Origin: an uncultured Bacteroidota bacterium
GTDB taxonomy: Bacteria; Bacteroidota; Bacteroidia; Bacteroidales; WCHB1-69
Direction: 5' to 3'
Length of the DNA stretch: 40,956 bases
Assembly: GCA_902796805.1 (NCBI GenBank)
Contig: CADBQG010000012.1
Location: 1-40,956 of the forward strand
The translations under genes were made by a program, and so were the position numbers. Positions 1 to 7,607 of this stretch are shown here, one piece after another (within the stretch, counting starts at the first letter, position 1; every line of letters begins with the position of its first letter). Under the pieces are notes generated by a model that was not told the DNA's origin, did not search any database, and saw only the letters and a program-made list of their open reading frames with translations.

Positions 1-23
1 AAACCAAATATTTAATTCATAAT

Positions 24-911
24 ATGCCGAAAATATCATACAAACTTATGCAAAAAACCTTACCATTCTACATATTAACCCTTCTAATTTTCAATTTTCA
101 ATTCTCAATTGTCAATTCCCTGTCGGCGCAGACGGTGACGAACGTGACCGCGGTGCAGGAGGGCAAGGCCATCAAGATAAGCTACGACCTTGACAAGGCG
201 GCGGACATCTCCATCTACTTCTCCAATGAGGGATACCGCGCAGAGAGCTACCGCAACTACCAGAAACTCACGCACGTGAGCGGCGACGTAGGCAAGACCA
301 TCACTCCCGGCCACAAGACCATCGTGTGGCTGCCGTTGGAGGAGTTCGACGACTTCAAGCAGGACGACGTGGTTTTCAAGGTCATGGTGGAGCGCAACGC
401 CGAACGCGACTACAGGCGGATGATCTACAAACAGAAGCCTTTCTACACTTTCTTCACCATTAACGCCGCATACAGTACCCATCCGCAGTTTTCATACGGC
501 TTCAAGGTGGGGCAGGTGAAAACCGTGGGTTGGTTCGTGAGCGCAATGACCAACTTCAACTTCAAGGGTGCATATCAGCCTTTCAAAAATTGGCAGACCT
601 ATGAACTTAACGGCAATCACAAAACCGTGCGTTTCTCGGCCCAGGCCGGCCTTGTGGTAAGGCCGTGGAATCCCATGTATCTGTTGTTTGGCGTTGGCTA
701 CGGCTACCGCGCCCAGACATTCCAGACAACCGACAAGAAATGGCACAGCTACCCCAAAAACCAGCTCGCCGGCCTCGACACATCTTTCGGCCTGATGTTC
801 AACATAAAGGGATTTGCAGTCTCAGGTGAGGTTGTGTCAACAAATTTCAAGACTTTGGAGTACAGAATCGGCCTCGGCTATTCTTTTCCCAATAAGAAAT
901 CATCAAAATAA
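24..911 (+). CDS. Secreted outer-membrane barrel-like protein of unknown function
   Basis: A 295-aa protein not recognised as a named family. The N-terminus has a hydrophobic stretch (about residues 12-28) ending in SLSAQ, a typical Bacteroidetes signal-peptide end. Residues 40-125 form a beta-rich region (ITPGHKTIVWLPLEEF), and from about 140 the alternating aromatic and glycine pattern (FGVGYGYRAQ, final YRIGLGYSFPNKK) suggests a small membrane beta-barrel. An ATG at 48 would give a more usual signal peptide and is an equally likely start. The signal peptide is partly encoded by heptanucleotide repeats at 91-118. It is followed by a lipoprotein gene 11 nt downstream, so the first three genes are probably one transcript. 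Barrel assignment is inference. Confidence 0.75.
   Translation: MPKISYKLMQKTLPFYILTLLIFNFQFSIVNSLSAQTVTNVTAVQEGKAIKISYDLDKAADISIYFSNEGYRAESYRNYQKLTHVSGDVGKTITPGHKTIVWLPLEEFDDFKQDDVVFKVMVERNAERDYRRMIYKQKPFYTFFTINAAYSTHPQFSYGFKVGQVKTVGWFVSAMTNFNFKGAYQPFKNWQTYELNGNHKTVRFSAQAGLVVRPWNPMYLLFGVGYGYRAQTFQTTDKKWHSYPKNQLAGLDTSFGLMFNIKGFAVSGEVVSTNFKTLEYRIGLGYSFPNKKSSK
91..118 (+). repeat. Heptanucleotide tandem repeat, 4 units of TCAATTN
   Basis: Four consecutive 7-bp units (TCAATTT, TCAATTC, TCAATTG, TCAATTC) lie inside the signal-peptide coding part of the first gene. Seven is not a multiple of three, so gain or loss of one unit would shift the reading frame. Confidence 0.8.
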
Positions 912-922
912 ATAGAATTAAT

Positions 923-1771
923 ATGAAAATCAAGACATTTTTGGCTCTTGTGACAGCATTGATGCTCATCTCTTGCGAGAAAGACAGATATTTTCAGTCA
1001 GGCAATTATCTTTGCCAGGACAACGACCTCGTTTTGTTGATTAACAACCATACGGTTACATGGAACAGCGGCGTTTCCGAGGAACAGAAAGAAGTTGTGA
1101 AGGAGTTGCTTTCGCAGATGGTGGCCGTAAAAGGAGGAACTTTCAGAATGGGCAACGCCAACAATGCAACAGAAAGTCCGGTGCACCCTGTGAAATTGTC
1201 GGATTTCAGTCTGCAATGTGTTACCGTTAACCAGAAACAATGGTGTATCATCATGGGCGGCAACAGTTTGTGGAGCGACGAATTTGGCAAAGGCTCTGAA
1301 TATCCGGCCAACTTCGTTTCGTATGACGATGTTGTACTGTTTATAAGCAAGTTGAACAGTGTTTCCAACATACATTTCAGGCTGCCCACGGAGGCGGAGT
1401 GGGAGTACGCGGCTTTGGGCGGCAGTTCTAACCAAACATACGAATACAGCGGCAGTGGCAATGCCAACGAGGTGGCCTGGACAATCGAGAACTCCCAGCG
1501 AATGATGCATCCTTCAGCCCAACTTAAACCGAATGCCTTGGGCCTGTACGACATGAGCGGCAATGTGTACGAATGGTGCTCAGATTGGTATGGAACATAC
1601 GGGTCAAGCACTGTCACAGATCCAACAGGGCTGTCAACCGGCAGTGAGCGGGTTGTACGCGGCGGATGCTTCGCAATGGAGAGCGGCTACGCGCGTTGCA
1701 AGGCCCGGATGTCGGTTGAGCCGGGCAAACGCCTTATGTCAGTGGGAGTGAGGTTGGCAATGAGTTATTAA
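923..1771 (+). CDS. Lipoprotein with FGE/sulfatase-modifying (SUMF1-type) domain
   Basis: A 282-aa predicted lipoprotein: the signal ends in the lipobox LISC with the acylated Cys near residue 19. From about residue 68 the protein follows the formylglycine-generating-enzyme fold: VKGGTFRMG, then LPTEAEWEYAALGG, then LYDMSGNVYEWCSDWY, VVRGGCF and a terminal VGVRLAM. Most bacterial members are not proven sulfatase activators; in Bacteroidetes the fold also appears in surface and gliding/secretion proteins such as GldK, but this one is much shorter than GldK and lacks that context. Function is therefore open. It lies between a barrel-like protein (11 nt upstream) and a DUF4384 protein (16 nt downstream), suggesting a three-gene envelope operon. 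Confidence 0.85.
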   Translation: MKIKTFLALVTALMLISCEKDRYFQSGNYLCQDNDLVLLINNHTVTWNSGVSEEQKEVVKELLSQMVAVKGGTFRMGNANNATESPVHPVKLSDFSLQCVTVNQKQWCIIMGGNSLWSDEFGKGSEYPANFVSYDDVVLFISKLNSVSNIHFRLPTEAEWEYAALGGSSNQTYEYSGSGNANEVAWTIENSQRMMHPSAQLKPNALGLYDMSGNVYEWCSDWYGTYGSSTVTDPTGLSTGSERVVRGGCFAMESGYARCKARMSVEPGKRLMSVGVRLAMSY

Positions 1772-1787
1772 AATGAATTATTAAGAT

Positions 1788-2621
1788 ATGTTCAAAAATA
1801 CACTAAGTGCTTTTGTATTAGTTGTTTGCGTTTTGTCTTTGACGGCGCAGCGGGAGATAACACGTGTGGTCACAGCAACGGGAAGTTACGTTGCGAGCGC
1901 ATACGAGACGCCTGCATACGGGCAGTCGCAGGCTCTGTTGGCCGCCAAGAAGCAGGCCTTGCGCGAGGCCGGGGTGGCGGAGAGCGTCTCTTCAACGGCC
2001 ATTTTCGTAACGGGAGGCGATTCCGACAACTTCCGCGAAATCAATTCTGAGCTCGGTCGTGTTGAACTTGAGGGACGGGTTCGTGTTCAGGCACAGTCAG
2101 ACCTGCCACCGGTATTCACCAACGACAACCTTGTAAGGTACAGCACGACAATCAGAGCTGAAGTTGTGGTTGAGGAAACAGAAGAAGACCTTAACTTCCA
2201 ACTTGAAATTGACGGATTTAATAACACTTATTTGTCTGGCGAGAAGATGATTTTTACTGTCAAGCCCACATCAGACTGCTATCTGCGAGTCTTTTTGTTT
2301 GGCCCGCAAGACAAAAGCAGCGTTCAGATCTATCCTGTCAACGGAATTTTCAAAGATGTGAAGCTTAAAGCCGGACAAACGATTCTCTTTCCACCGGAAC
2401 AACGAGATTTTTTGTACGACATTCCGTTTGAATACACAATGGAACTGAACGATAAAAACAGCAACATAGAACAGGATGTTGTGTTGATAGTTGCATTGAA
2501 GAAACCATATCCGTTTGTCGGAGATGTGAATTACGAAAACGTGATACGTTGGTTGTCAAGGATTAAACGTAACGAAAGGTGCGTATGGTGGCAGGGGGTG
2601 AATATATTTAAAAATCTGTAG
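1788..2621 (+). CDS. Secreted DUF4384 domain protein
   Basis: A 277-aa protein with a signal peptide (residues 1-20, ending SLTAQ). Residues 25-75 (TATGSYVASAYETPAYG, then an Ala/Lys-rich helix with KKQALREAGV) resemble the LPP20/FlgT-N type module in which A-x-x-DA-x-x-A helices recur. Residues 145-255 fit DUF4384: YLSGEKMIFTVKPTSDCYL, then IYPVNG, FKDVKLKAGQ, and FEYTMEL. DUF4384 proteins are usually surface or secreted proteins of unknown role, sometimes next to kinases or peptidases. The TAG stop codon (2619-2621) lies inside the first unit of a palindromic tandem repeat, so the very C-terminus may have been set by repeat insertion. Probably cotranscribed with the two genes before it. Confidence 0.8.
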   Translation: MFKNTLSAFVLVVCVLSLTAQREITRVVTATGSYVASAYETPAYGQSQALLAAKKQALREAGVAESVSSTAIFVTGGDSDNFREINSELGRVELEGRVRVQAQSDLPPVFTNDNLVRYSTTIRAEVVVEETEEDLNFQLEIDGFNNTYLSGEKMIFTVKPTSDCYLRVFLFGPQDKSSVQIYPVNGIFKDVKLKAGQTILFPPEQRDFLYDIPFEYTMELNDKNSNIEQDVVLIVALKKPYPFVGDVNYENVIRWLSRIKRNERCVWWQGVNIFKNL

Positions 2622-2796
2622 CGACGCGATTTATCGCGTCGGTTTTTGCGAACGCGGGATATTGTAGCGACGCGATTTATCGCGTCGTTTTTGCAAACGC
2701 AGGATATTGTAGCGACGCGATTTATCGCGTCGGTTTTTGCGAACGCGGATATTGTATCGACGCGATTTATCGCGTCGGTTTTTGCGAACGCGGGAA
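2617..2796. repeat. Tandem repeat, 4 units of 45-46 bp, each with a palindrome
   Basis: Units start at 2617, 2663, 2708 and 2753. Each holds the inverted repeat GACGCGAT-tt-ATCGCGTC followed by a conserved GTTTTTGCGAACGCGGG stretch. Copies differ by single-base indels (one G lost in unit 2, one in unit 3). The array sits between the DUF4384 gene and the dnaN promoter and includes the former's stop codon. In an alternative frame it is open for translation, but that is a by-product of the repeats. Confidence 0.9.
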
Positions 2797-2849
2797 TAAA
2801 CAATTGTTTCAGTGCGTTATTTTATTTCCTGGTGCAAAGAAAAAAATGT

Positions 2850-2857
2850 TATATTTG
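2850..2857 (+). promoter_or_regulatory. -7 box of dnaN promoter
   Basis: TATATTTG matches the Bacteroidetes -7 consensus TAnnTTTG exactly. It lies 16 nt before the ATG at 2874, leaving a leader of about 10 nt. No clear -33 box is seen. This fixes the dnaN start downstream of the repeat array. Confidence 0.6.
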
Positions 2858-2873
2858 CCGCTTGATAAAAAAA

Positions 2874-4016
2874 ATGAACATGGAATTGAAATTCATAGTG
2901 TCAAGCGAGCTTTTGTATCGCAATCTGAACGCCGTGAACGGCGTAATGGGCGCAAACAGCACCATGCCAATACTTGAGAACGTGCTTCTGACAATCGACG
3001 GCAGCACCCTCAAGCTTACCGCATCCGACCTCGAGTCGACGATGACGGCGGTGATAGAACTCGAAAACGTGGAGGGCGAGGGTTCCGTTGCGGTTCCGGC
3101 CAAGATCCTGCTCGAAACCCTGAAGCTCATGCCCGACATGCCCCTTGTGTTCGCCATCGACACGGAGAACCTCAAGCTCAAGTATTCATCCTCAAACGGC
3201 GAATACGGAGCCCCATGCTTCAACAGCGAGGAGTTCCCGCTCGTGAAGGAGATACCAGATCCAAAGACGTTCGACATAAGGGCGTCGGTGCTTCAGCGCG
3301 CGATTTCAAAGACCATATTCGCGACCGGCAACGACGAGCTGCGCCCCAACATGACCGGCGTGTTCTGCGAGCTCACGACCGACTACATAACGTTCGTGGC
3401 CACCGACGCGCACAAGCTTGTCCGCTACCGCAACACCGAGGTTAGGTCGGATGACTATTCGTCGTTCATACTCCCCAAAAAACCCATATCGCACCTGAAG
3501 AACATACTCGGTTCGCAGGACGAGACCGTGCATGTGGAGTATTCCGACCAGACGAACCACATCTGCTTTAAATTCGACAATTACGACCTCTATTCATCTC
3601 TGAAGGAGGGCAAATACCCCAACTATGAACGGGTTATCCCCACAGACAACCCCAATATACTGACCCTCGGCAGGGACGAGTTCCTGAAATCCACTCGCCG
3701 TCTGGGCAACTACTCGAGCAAGTCGACATTCCAGGTTCGCCTCGACCTCATGGAGAACAACCTGCGCCTCACCGCCGAGGACGCCGACTTCTCGTACAAG
3801 GGCGAGGAGAACATCGAGTGCCAGTATGACGGTCAGGACATGCAGATCGGCTTCAACTCGCGCTTCCTCATCGACATGATCTCGAATATAGACTCGCCGA
3901 GGATCAGGATGGAGCTTTCAACGCCCAACAGCGCCGCCCTGCTGCTACCCGAGGAGAGCCATGACGTTAACGAGGACATATTGATGCTCATAATGCCGGT
4001 GATGCTGAACAGCTGA
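2874..4016 (+). CDS. dnaN: DNA polymerase III subunit beta (sliding clamp)
   Basis: DnaN forms the dimeric ring that tethers DNA polymerase III to DNA. The 380-aa product has the usual clamp length and three-domain layout: domain 1 begins MELKFIVSSELLYRNLNAV and includes ILENVLLTIDGSTLKLTASDLE; domain 2 holds FATGNDELRPNMTGVF and FVATDAHKLVRYR; domain 3 ends in the conserved LIMPVMLN-type tail. The open frame runs back to 2646 through the tandem repeats, but those residues are repeat-encoded and not clamp-like; the -7 box at 2850 supports starting at 2874 (or the in-frame ATG at 2880). rnpB follows directly. Confidence 0.97.
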   Translation: MNMELKFIVSSELLYRNLNAVNGVMGANSTMPILENVLLTIDGSTLKLTASDLESTMTAVIELENVEGEGSVAVPAKILLETLKLMPDMPLVFAIDTENLKLKYSSSNGEYGAPCFNSEEFPLVKEIPDPKTFDIRASVLQRAISKTIFATGNDELRPNMTGVFCELTTDYITFVATDAHKLVRYRNTEVRSDDYSSFILPKKPISHLKNILGSQDETVHVEYSDQTNHICFKFDNYDLYSSLKEGKYPNYERVIPTDNPNILTLGRDEFLKSTRRLGNYSSKSTFQVRLDLMENNLRLTAEDADFSYKGEENIECQYDGQDMQIGFNSRFLIDMISNIDSPRIRMELSTPNSAALLLPEESHDVNEDILMLIMPVMLNS

Positions 4017-4036
4017 TCTGCGGGTACATATAAAAA

Positions 4037-4365
4037 GGAAAACCGAGTTGTCGCGGCCTAAAGGGGCCGAGGAAAGTCCGGGCAACGCAGAGCGCCATAC
4101 TTCCTAACGGGAAGGCACACGCAAGTGTGACAGAAAGTGCCACAGAAAATATACCGCCTGCAAAGGTAAGGGTGAAATCGCGAGGTAAGAGCTCACGCCG
4201 CTGGCAGTGATGCCGGTGAGGGCAAACCTTATGGGTTGAAAGACCAAATAAACCGGGGCTTGAGGGCTGCTCGTCCGACCCGGAGGGTGGGTTGATTGAG
4301 GCCTGTGGCGACACAGGTCCAAGATAAATGACAACACAGAACAGAACCCGGCTTACGGGTTTTCC
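4037..4365 (+). ncRNA. rnpB: RNase P RNA, bacterial class A
   Basis: Catalytic RNA of RNase P, which trims tRNA 5' leaders. Diagnostic blocks are present in order: GAGGAAAGTCCGGGC at about 4069, ACAGAAA at 4129 and 4143, GGTGAAATCGCGAGGTAAGAG near 4170, GGGTTGATTGAGGC near 4286, and the terminal CCGGCTTACGG near 4349. The ends pair as P1: GGAAAACC (4037-4044) with GGTTTTCC (4358-4365). A T-run follows (4366-4372) and may terminate transcription; it overlaps the stop codon of the convergent yraN. The length, about 329 nt, is normal. Confidence 0.95.
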
Positions 4366-4370
4366 TTTTT

Positions 4371-4736
4371 TTACCAAACCGGCTTGAAGGCGTCTTCTAT
4401 GTGTCTCACCTCCTCAACGCCATCGCCGAGGAGCACCGACACGACGTCGAATCGAACTTCCTTGCGTATTCCCTTGAACGAGATGTAGTAGTTGGCCGCC
4501 CTGATCAGGTTTCTCTGCTTCTGCCTCACGACAAAATCCTCCGGCGCACCGTTCCTGGAGTTCTTCCTTGTCTTCACCTCAACAATGACGAGGTAGTCGT
4601 CGATGCCGGCAATGATGTCGACCTCGAGATGGCCGCAACGCCAGTTCCTCTCAAAAATCCTGTAACCTTTTCCGAGCAAGTGATTCACGGCGAGTTCCTC
4701 GCCCGCAATGCCCTTTGTCTGTTTCTCTGTTTTCAT
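4371..4736 (-). CDS. YraN/UPF0102 family endonuclease-like protein
   Basis: A 121-aa member of the UPF0102 family, a predicted restriction-endonuclease-like fold of uncertain role. The conserved core is visible: GIAGEELAVNHLLGKGYRI, then LEVDIIAGIDDYLVIVEVKTRK (the D...EVK nuclease-type motif), then AANYYISF and VRFDVVSVLL. The open frame continues to 4910, and an ATG at 4760 is possible, but the -7 box TACCTTTG at 4773-4766 would place the transcription start at or beyond 4760. The ATG at 4736 then leaves a leader of about 20 nt and gives the family's normal length. It is divergent from the ABC transporter block and convergent with rnpB. Confidence 0.9.
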   Translation of the reverse strand: MKTEKQTKGIAGEELAVNHLLGKGYRIFERNWRCGHLEVDIIAGIDDYLVIVEVKTRKNSRNGAPEDFVVRQKQRNLIRAANYYISFKGIRKEVRFDVVSVLLGDGVEEVRHIEDAFKPVW

Positions 4737-4765
4737 AAGCGTTTTGTTTTCAGTTTTCATTTTGC

Positions 4766-4773
4766 AAAGGTAC
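4766..4773 (-). promoter_or_regulatory. -7 box of yraN promoter
   Basis: On the minus strand TACCTTTG matches TAnnTTTG exactly. It decides between competing start codons of the downstream gene: with transcription beginning about 7 nt further on, the ATG at 4736 is the first usable one. Confidence 0.55.
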
Positions 4774-4825
4774 GTTTTTTTTTCAATGATGTCCACTTGC
4801 CTTTTCTTCACGACATTTTTTTTTA

Positions 4826-4833
4826 TATCTTTG
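4826..4833 (+). promoter_or_regulatory. -7 box of an upstream promoter for the ABC operon leader or a small RNA
   Basis: TATCTTTG is an exact TAnnTTTG match about 200 nt before the transporter gene. Transcription would begin near 4840. A hairpin with a T-run lies at 4894-4927, so the transcript may end there. No convincing -33 box was found. Confidence 0.4.
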
Positions 4834-4893
4834 CGGTTTGGAAGAAATGGTGTCCTCATGCCGGCCGGTTTCGACGAATTCAGACATCGCGAC

Positions 4894-4927
4894 GGCTGAG
4901 AGCAAGACACAGCCTTCTTGTTTTTTT
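4894..4927 (+). terminator. Possible terminator or attenuator in the ABC operon leader
   Basis: GGCTG (4894-4898) pairs with CAGCC (4910-4914) around an 11-nt loop. TTCTTG and seven T residues (4921-4927) follow. The stem is short, so this is a weak candidate. A second small hairpin (TTCCG with CGGAA, either side of AATTTTA) follows at once. Confidence 0.3.
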
Positions 4928-5000
4928 CCGAATTTTACGGAAGAACGTCTTGTTGATAAAACACAGTGGATGCAGATTATAGGAAAATGATACCATACCA

Positions 5001-5008
5001 TACTTTTG
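5001..5008 (+). promoter_or_regulatory. -7 box of proximal promoter for the ABC transporter operon
   Basis: TACTTTTG matches TAnnTTTG and lies 22 nt before the ATG at 5031, giving a leader of about 16 nt. No convincing -33 box was found. Confidence 0.5.
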
Positions 5009-5030
5009 ATGAACATAAACATATAGAACG

Positions 5031-6491
5031 ATGAAGCGGACAGCATTCCTTTTGTTGTTAGCCTTGTTCTTAGTGTGTGGATGCGATAGTACCTCGCGGA
5101 AGGAGATCCGCAGCGAGGCCGATTTGCCGGGAAGCAAGATAGGAGTCATGAGCGGCACTATCTACGACATAGAGCTGACCAAGCGCAACGACATCAACCT
5201 GGTGCGCTTCCCATCCTTGCCGGAGTGCATTGTCGCTCTCAAGCAGGGCCGTATCGACGCGTTCCCGTTCAACGAGATAACTGTCAACAACGAATTGCGG
5301 CGAGAGCACGGCATGAAGATGGCGTTCCGCACCGACAACGGACACCCTGTCGGCCAGGCTTTCCGCAAGGACGACCAGGAACTTGCCTCGGCGATGACAA
5401 CGCTTCTGCGTGAGCTAAGGGCCACCGGCGAGCTTGACAGGATGACCGACAAATGGATAAACGCCGACGACTACAGTGCTGTGCCGATGTGTACCGACGG
5501 CACGCCTGCTCCGGAAGGTAAACCTATACGCCTTGGCATATCCGTCAACATGGCGCCGTTTGCCTTCACGTCCGGGAAGTCGTGGCGCGGTATCGAAGTT
5601 GAACTTCTGGAGATGCTCGGTCGTCGCCTCGGACGCCCCGTAGAGGTGAAGTACCTCGACTTCCACAGCATGGTCCCGGCCCTGCAGGCGGGCTCCATAG
5701 ATGTCATGGGCGGCTGCATTTTCATAACCGAGGAGCGTAAGAAAGAGCTTCTCTTCTCAGAACCGTACCTGTTCTGCTACGAGGCATACTTTGTACTCGG
5801 CGAGGAACTTCCCGATGACAAGACCTTCTGGTCCGGCACCAAGGACTCTTTCAACAACAACCTCCTGGTGGAGAACCGCTGGCTGTTTCTCATGAAAGGG
5901 CTTAAAGTCACACTCGAGATAACAATATTCTCCCTGCTGTTCGGAACGCTGCTTGGCGTGGGGCTCTACATGCTCAGGAAGAGCAAACGCCGCTGGGCCA
6001 ACGCTGTGGCAACGGCATACAGCGGCTTCATGCGCGGAATCCCGATGGTGGTCCTGCTCATGATTCTCTTCTACGTCATTTTCAAGGGCTTCAATGCAGT
6101 GGCGGTGGCCGTGATAGCGTTCTCTATGTCTTTCGCCGGGTTTGCGGCCAGTATGCTTGACACCTCCATAAACTCGGTCGGAAGCGGGCAGATGAAAGCC
6201 GGGATTGCATTGGGGTTTACCAAATGGCAGACGTTTCGTTACATCATTGGCCCCCAAGCCCTGAAGAGAGCCTTGCCACATTTCAAAAGCGAGGCTATCT
6301 CACTCGTCAAGAACACCTCCATTGTTGGATACATAGCCATACAGGACCTCACCCGCGCCTGCGACATGATACGCAGCCGCACCTTCGAGGCGTTTTTCCC
6401 ATTGTTGTTGGTCACCGTCATATATTTCATACTGACCTGGCTCGTTGGCAAATTCATCGAATGGCTCTTTAAAATCGGCATGAAGATATGA
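5031..6491 (+). CDS. Amino-acid ABC transporter, substrate-binding lipoprotein fused to permease
   Basis: A 486-aa fusion. The N-terminus is a lipoprotein signal (LFLVCGC, Cys18). Residues 30-148 match the second lobe of SBP_bac_3 proteins ([49 protein letters not shown]). Residues 163-260 match the first lobe ([45 protein letters not shown]). The lobes are thus in the reverse of the usual order. From about 277 comes a polar-amino-acid permease (His/Glu/Gln/Arg/opine family) with the EAA-loop region near [21 protein letters not shown] and several membrane spans. It probably imports a polar amino acid; the substrate cannot be told. The stop overlaps the next start as ATGA (6488-6491), implying translational coupling to the ATPase. 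Confidence 0.92.
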   Translation: MKRTAFLLLLALFLVCGCDSTSRKEIRSEADLPGSKIGVMSGTIYDIELTKRNDINLVRFPSLPECIVALKQGRIDAFPFNEITVNNELRREHGMKMAFRTDNGHPVGQAFRKDDQELASAMTTLLRELRATGELDRMTDKWINADDYSAVPMCTDGTPAPEGKPIRLGISVNMAPFAFTSGKSWRGIEVELLEMLGRRLGRPVEVKYLDFHSMVPALQAGSIDVMGGCIFITEERKKELLFSEPYLFCYEAYFVLGEELPDDKTFWSGTKDSFNNNLLVENRWLFLMKGLKVTLEITIFSLLFGTLLGVGLYMLRKSKRRWANAVATAYSGFMRGIPMVVLLMILFYVIFKGFNAVAVAVIAFSMSFAGFAASMLDTSINSVGSGQMKAGIALGFTKWQTFRYIIGPQALKRALPHFKSEAISLVKNTSIVGYIAIQDLTRACDMIRSRTFEAFFPLLLVTVIYFILTWLVGKFIEWLFKIGMKI

Positions 6492-7573
6492 TTACTGTAA
6501 GACATCTGAATAAATATTACATCGGCGAAGACGGAAAGAAGGTTGATGTCTTGCGCGATGTCAGCTGTGAAATCAGCCGTGGCGAGATTATTTCCATCAT
6601 CGGCCCTTCCGGTTCCGGCAAAAGCACTTTCCTGCACATCCTCAACATGCTCGACACCCCGAATTCCGGAGAAATCATCGTAAACGGGAAGAATATCCAG
6701 GATAAAGGTTATGATTTGAACAAGATGAGGGAGAAGATGGGCATGGTGTTCCAGAATTTCAATCTCTTCGAGCATCTCACGGTGCTGCAGAATGTTACTT
6801 TAGCGCCGATTAAGCTGCGCGGCCTCGGCGAGAAGCAGGCCGAAGATGAGGCCATGGAGATGCTGCGCAAGGTGGGAATGGCTGACAGGTCAGGCTCGAT
6901 GCCGTCGCAGCTTTCGGGCGGTCAGAAACAGCGTGTGGCTATCGCCCGATGCCTCGCAATGAAGCCCGATGTGATACTTTTCGACGAGCCCACCTCTGCC
7001 CTCGACCCCACAATGATCGGCGAGGTGCAGGGAGTAATCCGCTCGCTCGCAATGGAGAAGATGACCATGCTCATAGTTACGCACGAGATGAAATTCGCAC
7101 GCGACGTCTCCACCCGCGTCTTTTTCATGAACGAGGGAGTAATCTACGAGGACGGTACCCCTGAACAGATTTTCCAGAACCCGAAGCGCGCTGCCACACG
7201 CGCATTCGTGCATCGCATCCGCAGCCTTGTGTTCGACATTGTGAGCCGCGACTTCGACTTCTACGACATGACCACGCAGATCAAGCAGTTCTGCATCCGC
7301 TACTCCATACCCGAGAAAATGAACGACATCACCCACATAGTCGAGGAGATGCTGATCCTGCTGTCGAAATACGACAGTCCTGTACTCATCGAGGTCAACC
7401 ACAGCGAGATGGACTACACTTCGTCAGTCTCCATCCTTCACCGTGGCGAGAGTGTGTCCCCGTTAGAAAGGCCAGACGCCGACGAACTCTCGGTGATGAT
7501 CATCCGTGGAATGAGTTCGGATATTAAGACCGAGCAAACCGACGAAGGGGTGCGTCTTACATTTAGAATTTAG
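6488..7573 (+). CDS. Amino-acid ABC transporter ATPase with extra C-terminal domain
   Basis: The ATPase partner of the preceding permease. Residues 1-240 are a standard GlnQ/HisP-type ABC domain: Walker [10 protein letters not shown] (about 39-47), Q-loop VFQNFNLF, signature LSGGQKQR (about 142), Walker [14 protein letters not shown], and switch His in IVTHEMKFA. Family members usually end near residue 245; here about 115 more residues follow. That tail ([20 protein letters not shown], then [20 protein letters not shown]) lines up with the HATPase domain of the next gene but lacks the N-box Asn and the glycine motifs, so it looks like an inactive RsbW-type fold. That reading is inference. The final three residues and stop lie in a heptanucleotide repeat. 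It is followed by the phosphatase gene after 34 nt. Confidence 0.95.
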   Translation: MITVRHLNKYYIGEDGKKVDVLRDVSCEISRGEIISIIGPSGSGKSTFLHILNMLDTPNSGEIIVNGKNIQDKGYDLNKMREKMGMVFQNFNLFEHLTVLQNVTLAPIKLRGLGEKQAEDEAMEMLRKVGMADRSGSMPSQLSGGQKQRVAIARCLAMKPDVILFDEPTSALDPTMIGEVQGVIRSLAMEKMTMLIVTHEMKFARDVSTRVFFMNEGVIYEDGTPEQIFQNPKRAATRAFVHRIRSLVFDIVSRDFDFYDMTTQIKQFCIRYSIPEKMNDITHIVEEMLILLSKYDSPVLIEVNHSEMDYTSSVSILHRGESVSPLERPDADELSVMIIRGMSSDIKTEQTDEGVRLTFRI

Positions 7574-7588
7574 TATTTAGTATTTAGA
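7561..7588 (+). repeat. Heptanucleotide tandem repeat, 4 units of ATTTAGW
   Basis: Four consecutive 7-bp units (ATTTAGA, ATTTAGT, ATTTAGT, ATTTAGA). The array spans the 3' end of the transporter ATPase gene, including its TAG stop, and most of the gap to the phosphatase gene. Confidence 0.85.
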
Positions 7589-7607
7589 AGTTGTATCTTT
7601 TGTGAAG

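Noticed and set aside
923-1771. Identification as GldK of the type IX secretion system
   Set aside because: The FGE-like fold and lipobox fit, but the protein is far shorter than GldK and lacks gldL, gldM and gldN next to it.
2617-2796. CRISPR array
   Set aside because: The repeats are contiguous, without unique spacers, and no cas genes are present.
2646-2873. An extended N-terminus of DnaN through the tandem repeats
   Set aside because: The residues are repeat-encoded (recurring DIVATRFIAS), clamp proteins start at the 2874/2880 ATG, and the promoter lies at 2850.
4840-4930. Possible tmRNA or named riboswitch because of the GGTTTCGACGAATTC run
   Set aside because: No tRNA-like ends, no tag-peptide frame and no pattern of a riboswitch I know; kept only as an unnamed leader or sRNA candidate.
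7602-7607. GTG start two codons before the ATG of the phosphatase gene
   Set aside because: The ATG at 7608 is the stronger start, and the two extra residues add nothing recognisable.
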